Assembly: GCA_021234155.1 (NCBI GenBank)
Contig: JAJEKV010000036.1
Span: 4,025,143-4,089,142, forward strand
DNA from: Isoetes taiwanensis
Taxonomy: Eukaryota > Streptophyta > Lycopodiopsida > Isoetales > Isoetaceae
Direction: 5' to 3'
Length of the DNA: 64,000 nucleotides
In this document: piece after piece, positions 35,182-45,267 of the stretch
Layout: each line of letters opens with the position of its first letter
Position numbering within the stretch: position 1 is the stretch's first letter
Translations under genes and position numbers: made by a program
Notes under the pieces: model-generated
Told to the model about the DNA's origin: nothing
The model's database searches: none
Seen by the model: the letters and a program-made list of their open reading frames with translations, nothing else

Positions 35182-35489
35182 AGACATTAAATCTATTTCA
35201 AACTTAAAGGTCCAGAAGGGCCAGAATATTTTTTCTATTCTAGGATCAATATCTTATACTATTGTCTACTCAAGTATCTTCCTTATCTTTTGAGAGAAGC
35301 CCTACTTCTTTGCTCCACCACTCGCTACCTAGGAAATTGGCATCTACTACAACTATAATTTGCATGTTATTATTCCTTTCTAAGGACTAATTTACTATTC
35401 TATCCTAAGGTCAATACTTATGTTAATTTCTTACCAATAACCCCCTAGGTGCGAGGATTTTTTTGCTGCCTGATTTAGGTTGGACTTCA

Positions 35490-35705
35490 ATGGAAACCTC
35501 CCCAACTTTCTCTGAAAACCTCCCCAACTTTCCAGGTAGACCTGGGGAGGTTTCCACTTTAGAAAATAGGGGAGGTTTTCATGGAAACTTTCCATTTTTT
35601 CTTCAATCGAAAACCTCCCCTAATTTTCCCCGTAGACCAGGGGAGGTTTTCACATAAGAAAACAGGGAAGGTTTCCATGGAAAATTGGGGAGATTTCCGT
35701 TAAAA
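35490..35705. repeat. Fold-back region built from CCTCCCC/GGGGAGG motifs
   Basis: aacctccccaactttc occurs repeatedly in one orientation and its complement (ggggaggtttcc, ggggaggttttc) in the other, about ten motif copies in 210 bp. The arms can pair, for example around gtagacctggggaggtttcc. The origin is unknown, possibly a MITE-like element. Confidence 0.75.
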
Positions 35706-36170
35706 ATTAGAAAGTTTTTTCTTTTTCCCTTCTTCTTGTTTTGCGTACATGTTTTTTTTCCCTCTGCTTCCCTTCCCTTTCCTTTTCTTCTTCCCTTTTT
35801 TCGTTTTCTCTTTTATCAATGGTATTTTTTCCTTTCCTTTTCCTCCTTTCTCCATGCTTTTCCTCTCGCCCTTTTTCCATGACATTTTTCCCTTTCCCAC
35901 CCTTTTTCTCTTCCCCTTTTTTTTCGTGCCTATTTTCCTTTCCCTTCTCCTTTTCCCACCCTTTACTTTTTTCACTTGCCCTTTTTCACTTCCCTTTTCC
36001 ACTCCATTTTTTGCGATGTTGAGTTATAAGAGATTTATCCAGTTTTCTCTCCTCTTTCTTCCCTTTTTCTGCTTTTCCTTTTGCCTTTTCATTTTTCCCT
36101 TACTTTTTTTTCCCTACCTTTTCTTTCTTTTTGTCCTCAGGCAGTTTTCTTGCTCTTTCTTCATGCACGA
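35706..36170. repeat. Long polypyrimidine tract
   Basis: About 460 bp of C/T-rich sequence (TTTCCC variants). Open frames on both strands (Phe/Ser/Pro-rich forward, Lys/Gly/Arg-rich reverse) are consequences of composition. Confidence 0.9.
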
Positions 36171-36221
36171 AACAGAGGATACATAAGAAGTCGTTTTTGT
36201 TCTTCATTTTGTATATATGCA

Positions 36222-36558
36222 AGCTCTGTTTCACAATAATCCCTCTCTGTTTCTCCAGATTTGAGTTTGCTATTGTGGTTTAGAAAGTGATGATTTGATC
36301 TGGGAAACTTGGGCTTATTTTTCTTCTGTTCTGGCAAAATATTTTCAACACGGTTCAAAATGGAGGCCTCCTATACAAATCTGCTGCATTTAGCTCTGCA
36401 TTTAGCTCTGTTTCGCTATAATCCTTCTCTGTTTGCTGCATTCAACTCAAATGCAGACCTTATATGATCCTTCTATGCAGACTCAAATCTATTCAGCTCT
36501 GTTTCGCTATAATCCTTCTCTGTTTCTCCAGATTTGAGTTTGCTATTGTGTTCCTATT
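36222..36558. repeat. Imperfect direct repeats of about 60 bp
   Basis: agctctgtttc(gctataatcc)ttctctgttt with ccagatttgagtttgctatt occurs at about 36,222-36,281, partly at 36,407, and again at 36,496-36,555. Confidence 0.85.
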
Positions 36559-36959
36559 GAGTTCATTCTGTAAATTTTTTGAACCACATGTCAAAAATTA
36601 GATCTGATAGTGGCTTCAGTTTTCCGAACCATCTCCTGAGCAATTTAGTAGAAAAAAGCAAGCTAGCAGGGAATATCAAGTTTCTAAAATGCAAAATATT
36701 AACCTAGCTTTAGAAAATGATGCTTTGATGCCCAAAACATGTGAATTAGAAATTTGCTTTGCAAAAAGTCCAGTCTTTTGAATGATGGTTCTATATTTCC
36801 ATGCGCAGGAACTGGGCTTAGGTTGCAAGCAAAATTCGGTTGAAGTAGATGCTGCTATTTGCTTGAGACGGTCCCTCGGCAAGCAATTGCAATCCCAAAA
36901 TTTCTTGCCTCCTGTTTTACATCTGCAGCAAAAAATCATGAGGGGACTTAAGCTCTGTT

Positions 36960-37235
36960 TTCAAAGAATTTGAGCAGGCTTGCAAGATACATAAGCTCTG
37001 CTTGGAAAGATTATGACGTCTCCCTTTTTTTTTCTCGTGGAATTTTTTTGAACTTGCTGAACTGTGTGTCCATTTTTTTGAACTTGTTGAACTGAGTTTA
37101 CGTGCTTTGTTTTAATCATTGCAAGGCATCTTGGCTAATTTCATGATCTCCATTTCTTTGCAAGGCATGCTGGCTAATTTTGCATGATCTCCATTTCTTG
37201 TGGAAACTGGCTAATTTTTGCATGATCTCCTGTGC
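36960..37235. repeat. Short interspersed duplications
   Basis: ttttttgaacttg(c/t)tgaactg occurs twice (about 37,045-37,090), and ggctaatttt(g)catgatctcc three times (37,132-37,230). No gene is seen in 36,559-37,730. Confidence 0.8.
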
Positions 37236-37734
37236 AAGTGTTACATGGATAAAATATACATCAGAATCTTCTGATTAAGTGGGAAAGTACCTTTTGTTAG
37301 TTTTATTTGCCATGAAAATAAAGAAGTACATAGTTGTGGGAAAGGTTTATTTCTTTAAGTTTATTTGTTTTCGATGATATTTAATCCTAAGCATCTAAGA
37401 TATAGCTGATAAACGTGTTCCGTCTCATGTTGTGCAGGCATTTTGCAAAAGTTAAGATTGTGAGGCAACGTTGCAATTAAAAGAACAAATACAAGGTAAA
37501 AAGAAGAAAATGACAATAGTAGTAACACTAAAATAAAATATGCCATTGAGAAAAACAATTCTAGAAAGATCCTTGAACATTTCGTATCAAATTCATTCAA
37601 CCATCAAATTCATTCATTCAAATTCATCAAATTATACATACCCCAACATGTGTTTAAGAGTCTATTTTATAAGACGATATAACATAAATAGTAATATCAC
37701 ATAAACTAATCACGTTATTCAACACCAATGCAGA

Positions 37735-38178
37735 TGGTAGTGATCAATGTTGAGTGCGATTCTTACCCAAGGCTGGTAGCCAAATTCTTTGAGGATGGGC
37801 ATGAGGTCCCAACGTTTGATGACGACCTTGAAAAATACGTTCAATACTTTGAATGACTATGAGGACCTTGAGGAAATTATGTTAGAGATTGAGGCTGAAT
37901 CCGCAACATCACCAAATCAAGAGAGAGTTCCAAAGCAAGCCAAAATTAAGGGTTTACTATGGGCCGCAAGAATTTTTGCAGAATGGTATGGAGTTCAGGA
38001 GTCGCTTGGGTTTCCGCTATCTCAAACATCTAAAATTCAATTAGACATCGATAAGTTCATCAGTCTCTTGCATAGTGTGTTCCATAAACACATATATATC
38101 CGTGTTCAAAAGTTCATAAATGCCATGGATGCTATTTTGTACACTGAGTACATGGTACAAAATGGTTTAGATGTGTAG
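37735..38178 (+). CDS. Unrecognised open frame of about 145 codons with one frameshift
   Basis: A frame from 37,735 reads MVVINVECDSYPRLVAKFFE and KYVQYFE, then stops. The overlapping frame (37,789-38,178) continues with NDYEDLEEIMLEIEAESATS, GLLWAARIFAEWYGVQESLG and HIYIRVQKFINAMDAILYTE before stopping. The acidic character across the join (DDDLEK then DYEDLEE) suggests one protein broken by a single indel near 37,845. An acceptor-like caatgcag precedes the first ATG. I do not recognise it. It lies 0.5 kb upstream of the Helitron N-terminal text and may be an accessory or captured segment. Confidence 0.35.
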
Positions 38179-38679
38179 CATGTTGAAATGCCAAACTTTA
38201 AGCATTTTTGTAATGAACGTGCTCCTCATCTATGGTACTCTTTGTTGTATCTCCACTGATAAATATGCGTCACTCATAAACATGTGTATCTTGGCATGTG
38301 ATAAGCACGTGTCTATAGACTACAACAATATGATCGAACCCATGTGTCCCAATATGTTATATTGGCTTGCAAACTCGACATAGGATTCCACTATTTAAGG
38401 GAAATTTTATCTCTATTATAATTCCGCCTAATAGCTAGCACTTTATTGTAGTTGTATTTTGTATTTTTATGAAGGTGGAATATCAAATAATGCGCCTCTC
38501 TTTCCGCTTTTTGTACAGGACAACCTTTTTGCTTCAATTTCATGGAGACAACAAAGTCTAAGAACCATTAAAGGAGAGTCATATTCTTATCTTTGTTTAG
38601 GTAAATTCATTTACATTACATGTGCATAAATCGTCACAATCTTGCTACATATAAAGCTTAAAATTAAGGTTTAGCTTTA

Positions 38680-40659
38680 TTGTTTGTGAACCTCCATGGT
38701 CTTCTTGGAAGTACCTTATGGCTATACGGTACAATAGAAAGCTATGACTTCAAACATCTAAATAAATATACATTGCGACTTGCTGACTCATATGGGGAGG
38801 TCCCACGAAAAAACACCACTGCTTGTGGCCAACCATCCCTCATACATGACATCTATTACTTTGAAACTAAGTCAACAAGAAAAGACAAGTTAACGTGGCG
38901 GGGCAGCAAAGACGAAAAGCCCCGAGGTTGGAGTACAATATGGAAAATACGGATAGAGTTCATATTGGCGGACATCCAATCCATTAGCAATTGAGATTGA
39001 ACACTCTCAAACATTTTTCATTTGCTATGCCAGAACGTCGCACGTTGTATTTGCAAATTCTACGGCTCTCATACGGTTAAGGGGATCTGATCGACAAAGG
39101 CGTCGACGTCGAATGCCATGGTTGTAGAAATTTCAAATGTATTGATGAGTCGATAGTGGAAGGATCTATTGCTTACAGAAGATGTGCGAAGAACCATTCC
39201 AGCATTCCATCACGCGGAGACATTGATGAAAGTAGAGTCCAATTATTTCCCATAGCCAGAGTAGAGCAAACAAATAATCCGTTGACATTGTTGCAGTCTA
39301 TGAACATGAATGTGCATGAATTTGGTACATCATCTAAAAAAAAAACCCATTGGAAGATCCCATCAAAGAACACCACTTGTAGTGGCGAGTAACCCCTCTT
39401 ACAAGATACCTGACCATGAAACCAACACTTAGAGAAGGAAACGTCTGAAGTGCAGATGCATAGCAAAGATTAGGGCCTTGAGGTTACAATATAATGATGT
39501 TCGTGATGATGTAGATTCGACAAATTTTGATCACTTACTTGAAGGTGTACCAAGTGCAGGAGGATTTCAGAATGTTGATGAACAAATAACTAATCAAGTG
39601 GTGTGTATGAATGATGAAGGGTTTAGTTCACAACCTCCTACAGAGCTCATTGGGATGTCCCCTTGACAAACACCACATACGGTATCATGTAACCCCTCTT
39701 ATCAGATGCCTGAAATGGAGAGCAATCTTCAAAGAAGGAAACACTTGCATAATAGAAGGACGAGTTTGAGTCTGAGGTTTGACAATGTCTATGGTATTGA
39801 TGTTGATCACCCAACGACTTGAAGAGTAAATCATGCGGTGACCAACAAAATGTTGATGAGCATACAAGTAATCGGTGATAGCTTCATATGATACCCCGGT
39901 AGCGGAAAGCATGTCCGCAGAAAGAGGGCATCTGAATTGTAGAGCAAAGGCAAGAGCTCTAGCTTTGAGACTAAAGACAATGGGTCAATCCAAAGCGACC
40001 TATTTGGTAGAACGAGGCTTCAACAAGATAGCATGGACATGGAGTTTACCTCCCTACTCATGACCTTGGTAACATGGACCATAGATGTTCAGTATTGTGG
40101 GGCTTTGCAATGGAAAGCAGAACTCACCGTTAAGAAGAAATGCCGGGCATGTGCAAATGAAAATATTCAGCTGCCATTGATTCCAGAACCACCACAGGCA
40201 TTGTTTGACCTATATACAAGAACATATAGTTTGGGTGATCATTTTCGCACGAACATTAGAAAGTATAATAATATATTTTCATTTTGCCTCAAAAGCGTGA
40301 AAATTGATGAGGCACCGGCAAATGCTGTTGGTGGGGCCTATACTTTTAGGGTCAATGGTCGCGATGTGCCATAAGATGGGAACGCTATTGCCACCACAAG
40401 GGCATCAAGAGCATGCAAAATTCGCACAGATATACATCGTGGATGGTGATGACATGCAAATTGAACGTAGGATGTTTATTTTTGATGGATTGAAGCAAGA
40501 AATAGTGGTTCAGTTGCAGGCACTTATGACATAGCACAATCCATTTGTTAGCATATTCTTGATGCGATACAAATTATGTGTATTCATCCAACCATGGATA
40601 TCCGCTTTATGCGATACCTTCTTACAACGTCTGGAGAATCCCCGTGAGAAGGCAATATA
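38680..40659 (+). pseudogene. Helitron protein, N-terminal region
   Basis: The clearest block is DVQYCGALQWKAELTVKKKC and NIQLPLIPEPPQALFDLYTR, followed by GDHFRTNIRKYNNIFSFCLK, then FAQIYIVDGDDMQIERRM and KQEIVVQLQAL. This is the conserved segment that precedes Rep in plant Helitron proteins (a C-x-C-G-A-L-x-W zinc-like motif, then LPxxPEPPQALxDLY). Upstream text has several stops. It contains three copies of a module starting TPLxVxxxPSY near 38,813, 39,366 and 39,666. The frame ends where the inverted-repeat block enters at about 40,660. Confidence 0.85.
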
Positions 40660-41895
40660 TATAACGGACCCATGGGAGACCGCTCGAGTAGATCTTGGTG
40701 TGCGTTCCCGAGACACCGACATAAATGGGTAGAAGCGACTACTCATAAACGTCTAGACGATTTTGCCCAGTTGGTTAAGGGCATGTCGGTTAGGGAACGT
40801 CCACCTGATTGGTATCGAAAGCAGTCTCCAGTTCGAGTCTCCATGGGTGCCTATATGCATGGGTAATTTGCAAAGACTTGGTAATCATTGTGACATGGTA
40901 TAGCCTTGGATGCTTCGAGGGGCGAGCATAGTTCTAGTGGGAGAGACCATGAACGGCCCATGGTAGACCGCCGAGTATTCGATCCTTGAATGTTACATTT
41001 GGTATCGAGGCAGGGGCTCGAGTTCGAGTCTCCATGGGGCAAGTATGACCCGAAATACCGCTTAGGACGGGTAGGTCATGACTTGGTTTGTGATGCTTCG
41101 AGGACGAGAGCATAGTCTAGTGGGAGAGATTGTAATGGACCCATGGGAGACCGCTCGAGTAGATCTTGGTGTCGTTCGGAGACAAACATAAATGGGTAGA
41201 AGCGACTACTCATAAAACGTCTAGACGATTTTGCCCAGTTGGTTAAGGGCATGTCGGTTAGGAACGCCACCGCTTGGTATCGAGCGTGTCTCGAGGATTC
41301 GAGTCTCCATGGGTGCCTATATGCATGGGTAATTTGCAAAAGACTTGGTAATCATTGTGACATGGTATAGCCTTGGATGCTCGAGGACGAGCATAGTTCT
41401 AGTGGGGAGAGACCGTAACGGGCCCATGGTAGACCGGCCGAAAGTATTCGAACCTTGAATGTGCCTCGTAAGGCGTTCAGAGACCCAAGCATAAATGGGT
41501 AGAAGCGACTACTCATAAATGTTCAGACGGTTTTACCCAGATTGGTTAAGGGCATGTCGGTTAGGAACGTCCACGATTTGGTATCGAGCGTGTTGGATCT
41601 TTGGGAGTTGGCTTGTTTGGTTGTGGCATTGTGATGCTAATGGTTTTCTCTTTTCGAGACATGTTCATTGATGGTATCCTCGGAGGGGAGGAGCAAATCT
41701 AGAGGGGGTTAGCATATGAAGGTGCTAAGCAAGAATTTCCCATGTAAGCATCGTAGCTTTTCGGCGATGTAGAGGTACGCATTTCCTTGTATAGCTTTGG
41801 TGTATATATGATCATGGCAATTATTAATGGATTTGACAAGTGCTAAGATCGTGATCGACCCATGAGGACATGGGTTAATTTTTTAGAAAGGAGAT
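40660..41895 (+). repeat. Tandem array of short LTR-like units (TRIM-like)
   Basis: Four units start with TGTAACGG-like text plus (G/A)CCCATGG at about 40,660, 40,950, 41,131 and 41,415. Each later start follows a purine tract (agtgggagaga). Complete units contain tgggtagaagcgactactca, ttgcccagttggttaagggc and ggttaggaacg(t)ccac, then ttggtatcgagcg, like the tRNA-Met primer site TGGTATCAGAGC, and ttcgagtctccatgggtgcc. LTR, primer site, about 150 bp and polypurine tract, repeated, describe a miniature LTR retrotransposon in tandem. Unit 2 is internally deleted. A tRNA-derived repeat is the alternative reading. Confidence 0.65.
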
Positions 41896-43273
41896 TGTAA
41901 CGGTCTTGGCCACTTGACAGTTTAGTATACGTATTTATGTGCGTATATGCATGCTTGGCATACATGCAGCATGTGACAAATATGAACAAAGATTTTGCAT
42001 AGAAATAGATTTGGGAAAAGGGCTTTTTGAAAACGTGAAGCTATGAGGAGGCAGGAGCTTGGAAGGATTGCACTGGGAGGATTGTCGAAGCAAGAAAGAA
42101 CGTAGGAGCTTGGGACTGCATCAAAAACTGCATCAATATATTTCTCAGGTGGGGTTTTCACGGATTCAAGTGAGTATAAGCTGCTTTGAATCATTAGATG
42201 CATGCTTTGGATAAATAATTTCCGGTGTAATAGCCATGGTGAGAATTGTTGATGCTGTTGTAAAGCAAAGTTTGAAGCTGCATGTAATCTAGAATTAAAT
42301 CAGGATATTATGGGCTACATCAACGGTGTAAACTGCAGCAGAGTTGCCACAGTCGGATGCTAAGCTTATGGAAGCTTCTCAGAAGGACCAAGAACAGATG
42401 GATTTGGCTTGTTAAGAAGTCGAATTGAAGGAATCAAGGGCTGATTTGATAAAATCAGAGGTCGGCATGGTCATCCCATAATACAGAAAGGTGACCCAAC
42501 TGCCTTAGATCAGACCCAAACTCATGGCAGAGGTCGAAATTGTATGGCAGAGGCTGATTTGTGACTCAGAAGGGCCGATCTAATCAGGGACTGGTTGGAT
42601 TTTCTACATCGAATGAGGAGCTTTCCAAGTGCTGAGATTGAATAAGAAGAGGCTTAGATTCATGAGAAAACAGGCCGAAATTGATTTTAAACAGCCGAAT
42701 TGGGGATTTTGAGTGCCGATTTGGGCTGGGAAAGGCTTTAATCTGTGAAATCGATGCATTTTTGGAGAGAGCCCAACTGCCCAAGCAGACCCGAATCCAC
42801 CAGGAACACTTTGATTTAGCTTTTGGATTGGCCGATTTGGCCTTAGATGTTCCTGGCCATGCCTAATCAGGCCGGTTGTTGCCCAGAAAGACTCCTCTGT
42901 GCATGTGCAGGTTGGAAGGCCGGACCCAACAGTGGGTCTGCGTTTGTGTGCTCTTTGCTATTTTTATGACTTGTTTGCTCTTGTTGTTATTTTTGTACTT
43001 TTTGTCTTATGTTATTTAACAAGCTGGTGGTTAGAGGAAAATAGGAAATATAATAATAATTGTTAAGCTATGCATGGGTGAAAATAACTAAGAAGATATA
43101 TATAACTTGGGTCTAATAAATCAAAGCCATAGAGGGCATGGTGCTTGTAGCCTGCAGATGTGGCCTTTGCTGGAAAGTAACCCGGTACAAATATAGAGCG
43201 TCAACGGAATCTCGGCATCAAAGACAATTAAGTTCGACATCAATTTATATAGGGATCTTGTAAGTATTGTATT
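41896..43273 (+). repeat. Long LTR-like repeat, copy D1
   Basis: TGTAACGGTCTTGGCC starts at 41,896 directly after the purine tract agaaaggagat, as an LTR would. The segment 42,001-43,273 is repeated directly at 43,998-45,267 (D2), and much of it is inverted at 45,268-46,411. There is no coding capacity. The 3' end of the presumed LTR is taken from where D1 and D2 stop matching. Confidence 0.65.
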
Positions 43274-43997
43274 GTAAAGTGGAAGCTGAGGTAGTGGAAT
43301 TTTAATATTTTAATATTAAAATCCTTAGCTAGGTGGTTTATTGCAAATATGGGATGTGGGATGGAAATATATGCAGAGATGTTGATATGAATTTGGTCAA
43401 GAGAACCATCGGAACCTTATGGGGACATCAATAATATGGTGATGTCATGGGGAAGTGTTGGCTTTATCTTTTGTCATTGGGAAATTAACTTGATATGGCT
43501 AATGGATTAAATTGATAGGAGTATATGGCATTCCTTATGGGGAATTGCCTTAGTGCAAAATTGTGGGTGTTGTGAAAAGTCGCATATGAGATCTACTTGA
43601 TGTCATAGTAAGAATCATTGGATAAAATTTTGCTTCAACAGTGTGGGCAACATCGCCAAGAGCAAGGTCTAGGCACATGTTTAATAATTGTCTAATGAAC
43701 TTCACATGTCATGGTCTTTGCATTGTTCCAATGTTGTCTTGGTATTTGATTATGTCTCTTGGAACCTCCCAGGGTCGGGCTTCTAGGTTCTATGGGCCTA
43801 GGTTGCTCCGCATGCTCATGTTCATCTGTGGATTCTCTGTGGTTCTTGTGCTCTGTGACACCGGGCTTGGTTCTCTGGCGGGGATTGCTACGTCCAACTC
43901 TTGTGAAACCCCATGGTAAGAGGTCCTCCGATGCAGGGCGTGAAATTTTGAGGGGGTATGCGACACTGAGGTTCACCCCACCACCTTTCTGAGGCTT
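43274..43997. other. Single-copy spacer inside the inverted-repeat block
   Basis: AT-rich, then G-rich sequence between D1 and D2 without a recognised gene. The short overlapping frames at 43,641-43,992 have no motif. This could be a remnant internal region of the element or DNA carried in by template switching. Confidence 0.4.
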
Positions 43998-45267
43998 AGA
44001 AATAGATTTGGGAAAGGGCTTTTTAAAACGTGAAGCTATGAGGAGGCGGGAGCTTGGAAGGATTGTAATTGGGAGGATTGTCCGAGCAAGAAAAAAACGT
44101 AGGAGCTTGGGACTGCATCAAAAGCGCATCAATATATTTCGGGTGGGGTTTTCCGGATTCAAGTGAGTATAAAACACTTTGAATCATTAGATGCATGCTT
44201 TGGATAAATAATTTCGATTAATAGCCATGGTGAGAATTGTTGATCTTTGTTGTAAAGCAAAGTTTGAAGTGCATGTAATCTAGAATTAAATCGAGGATAT
44301 TATGGGCTACATCAACGGTGTAAATCTACGGCCGAGTTGCCACGATCCGGATGCTAAGCTTATGGAAGCTTCTCGGAAGGACCAAAACGGATGGATTTGG
44401 CTTGTTAAAGTCGAATTGAAGGAATCAAGGGCTGATTTGATAAAATCGAGAGGTCGGCATGGTCATCCCATATCTGAAAAAAATGACCCAAGTGCCTTAG
44501 ATCAGACCCAAACTCATGGGCGAGAGGTCGAAATTGTATGGCGGCCGATTTGTGACTTCGGAAGGGCCCGATCTAATCGAGGGGACTGGTTGGATTTTCT
44601 ACATCGAATGAGGAGCTTTCCAAATCTTTGAGATTGAATAAGAAGAGGCTTAGATTCATGAGAAAAGCAGGCGAAATTGATTTTAAACAGTAGAATTGGG
44701 GATTTTGAGTCTTAGATTTGGGCTGGGAAAGGCTTTAATCACGGAAATCGATGCATTTTTTGGAGAGCCCAAGCGCCCATGGACCGATCCACCGGGAACA
44801 CTTTGATTTAGCTTTTGGATTGGCCGATTTGCCTTAGATGTTCCCCGCCATGCCTAATCAAAATGTTTGTTGCCCGAAAAGACTCCTCTGTGCATGTGCA
44901 GGTTGGAAGGCCGGACCCAACGGTGGAGTGCTTTGTGTGCTCTTTGCTATTTTTATGACTTGTTTGCTCTTGTTGTTATTTTTGTACTTTTTGTCTTATG
45001 TTATTTAACAAGCTTTGGTGGTTAGAGGAAAATAGGAAATATAATAATAATTGTTAAGCTATGCATGGGTGAAAATAACTAAGAAGATATATATAAACTT
45101 GGGTCTAATAAATCAAAGCCATAGAGGGCATGGTGCTTGTAGCCCGCAGATGTGGCCTTTCTTTGGAAAGTAACCCTACACAAATATAGAGCGTCAAACG
45201 GAATCTCGGCATCAAAGACAATTAAGTTCGACATCAATTTATATAGGGATCTTGTAAGTATTGTATT
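43998..45267 (+). repeat. Long LTR-like repeat, copy D2 (direct)
   Basis: Aligns with 42,001-43,273 almost end to end. Most differences are small and cluster at CAG/CTG sites, for example ttctcaggtgg versus ttcgggtgg and cagcagagttgcc versus cggccgagttgcc. It lacks the first 105 bp of the presumed LTR and ends abruptly at the inverted arm. Confidence 0.9.

Noticed and set aside
35700-36190. Long open frames on both strands (about 90-145 codons)
   Set aside because: The region is almost pure C/T on one strand, so stops are rare by composition. The translations are Phe/Ser/Pro or Lys/Gly/Arg low complexity with no domain.
27900-36200. CRISPR arrays, rRNA genes or bacterial-style operons
   Set aside because: None seen anywhere in the window; repeats are transposon-derived or microsatellite, and the DNA is clearly plant nuclear.
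40660-41600. True tRNA genes (D-arm- and T-arm-like text in each unit)
   Set aside because: No acceptor stem pairing or anticodon arm could be placed, the units are tandem and embedded in LTR-like repeats, and the inverted copies decay in the same way.
40660-41895. Cassandra-type TRIM
   Set aside because: Cassandra LTRs carry a 5S rRNA sequence; the conserved 5S promoter text is not present in these units.
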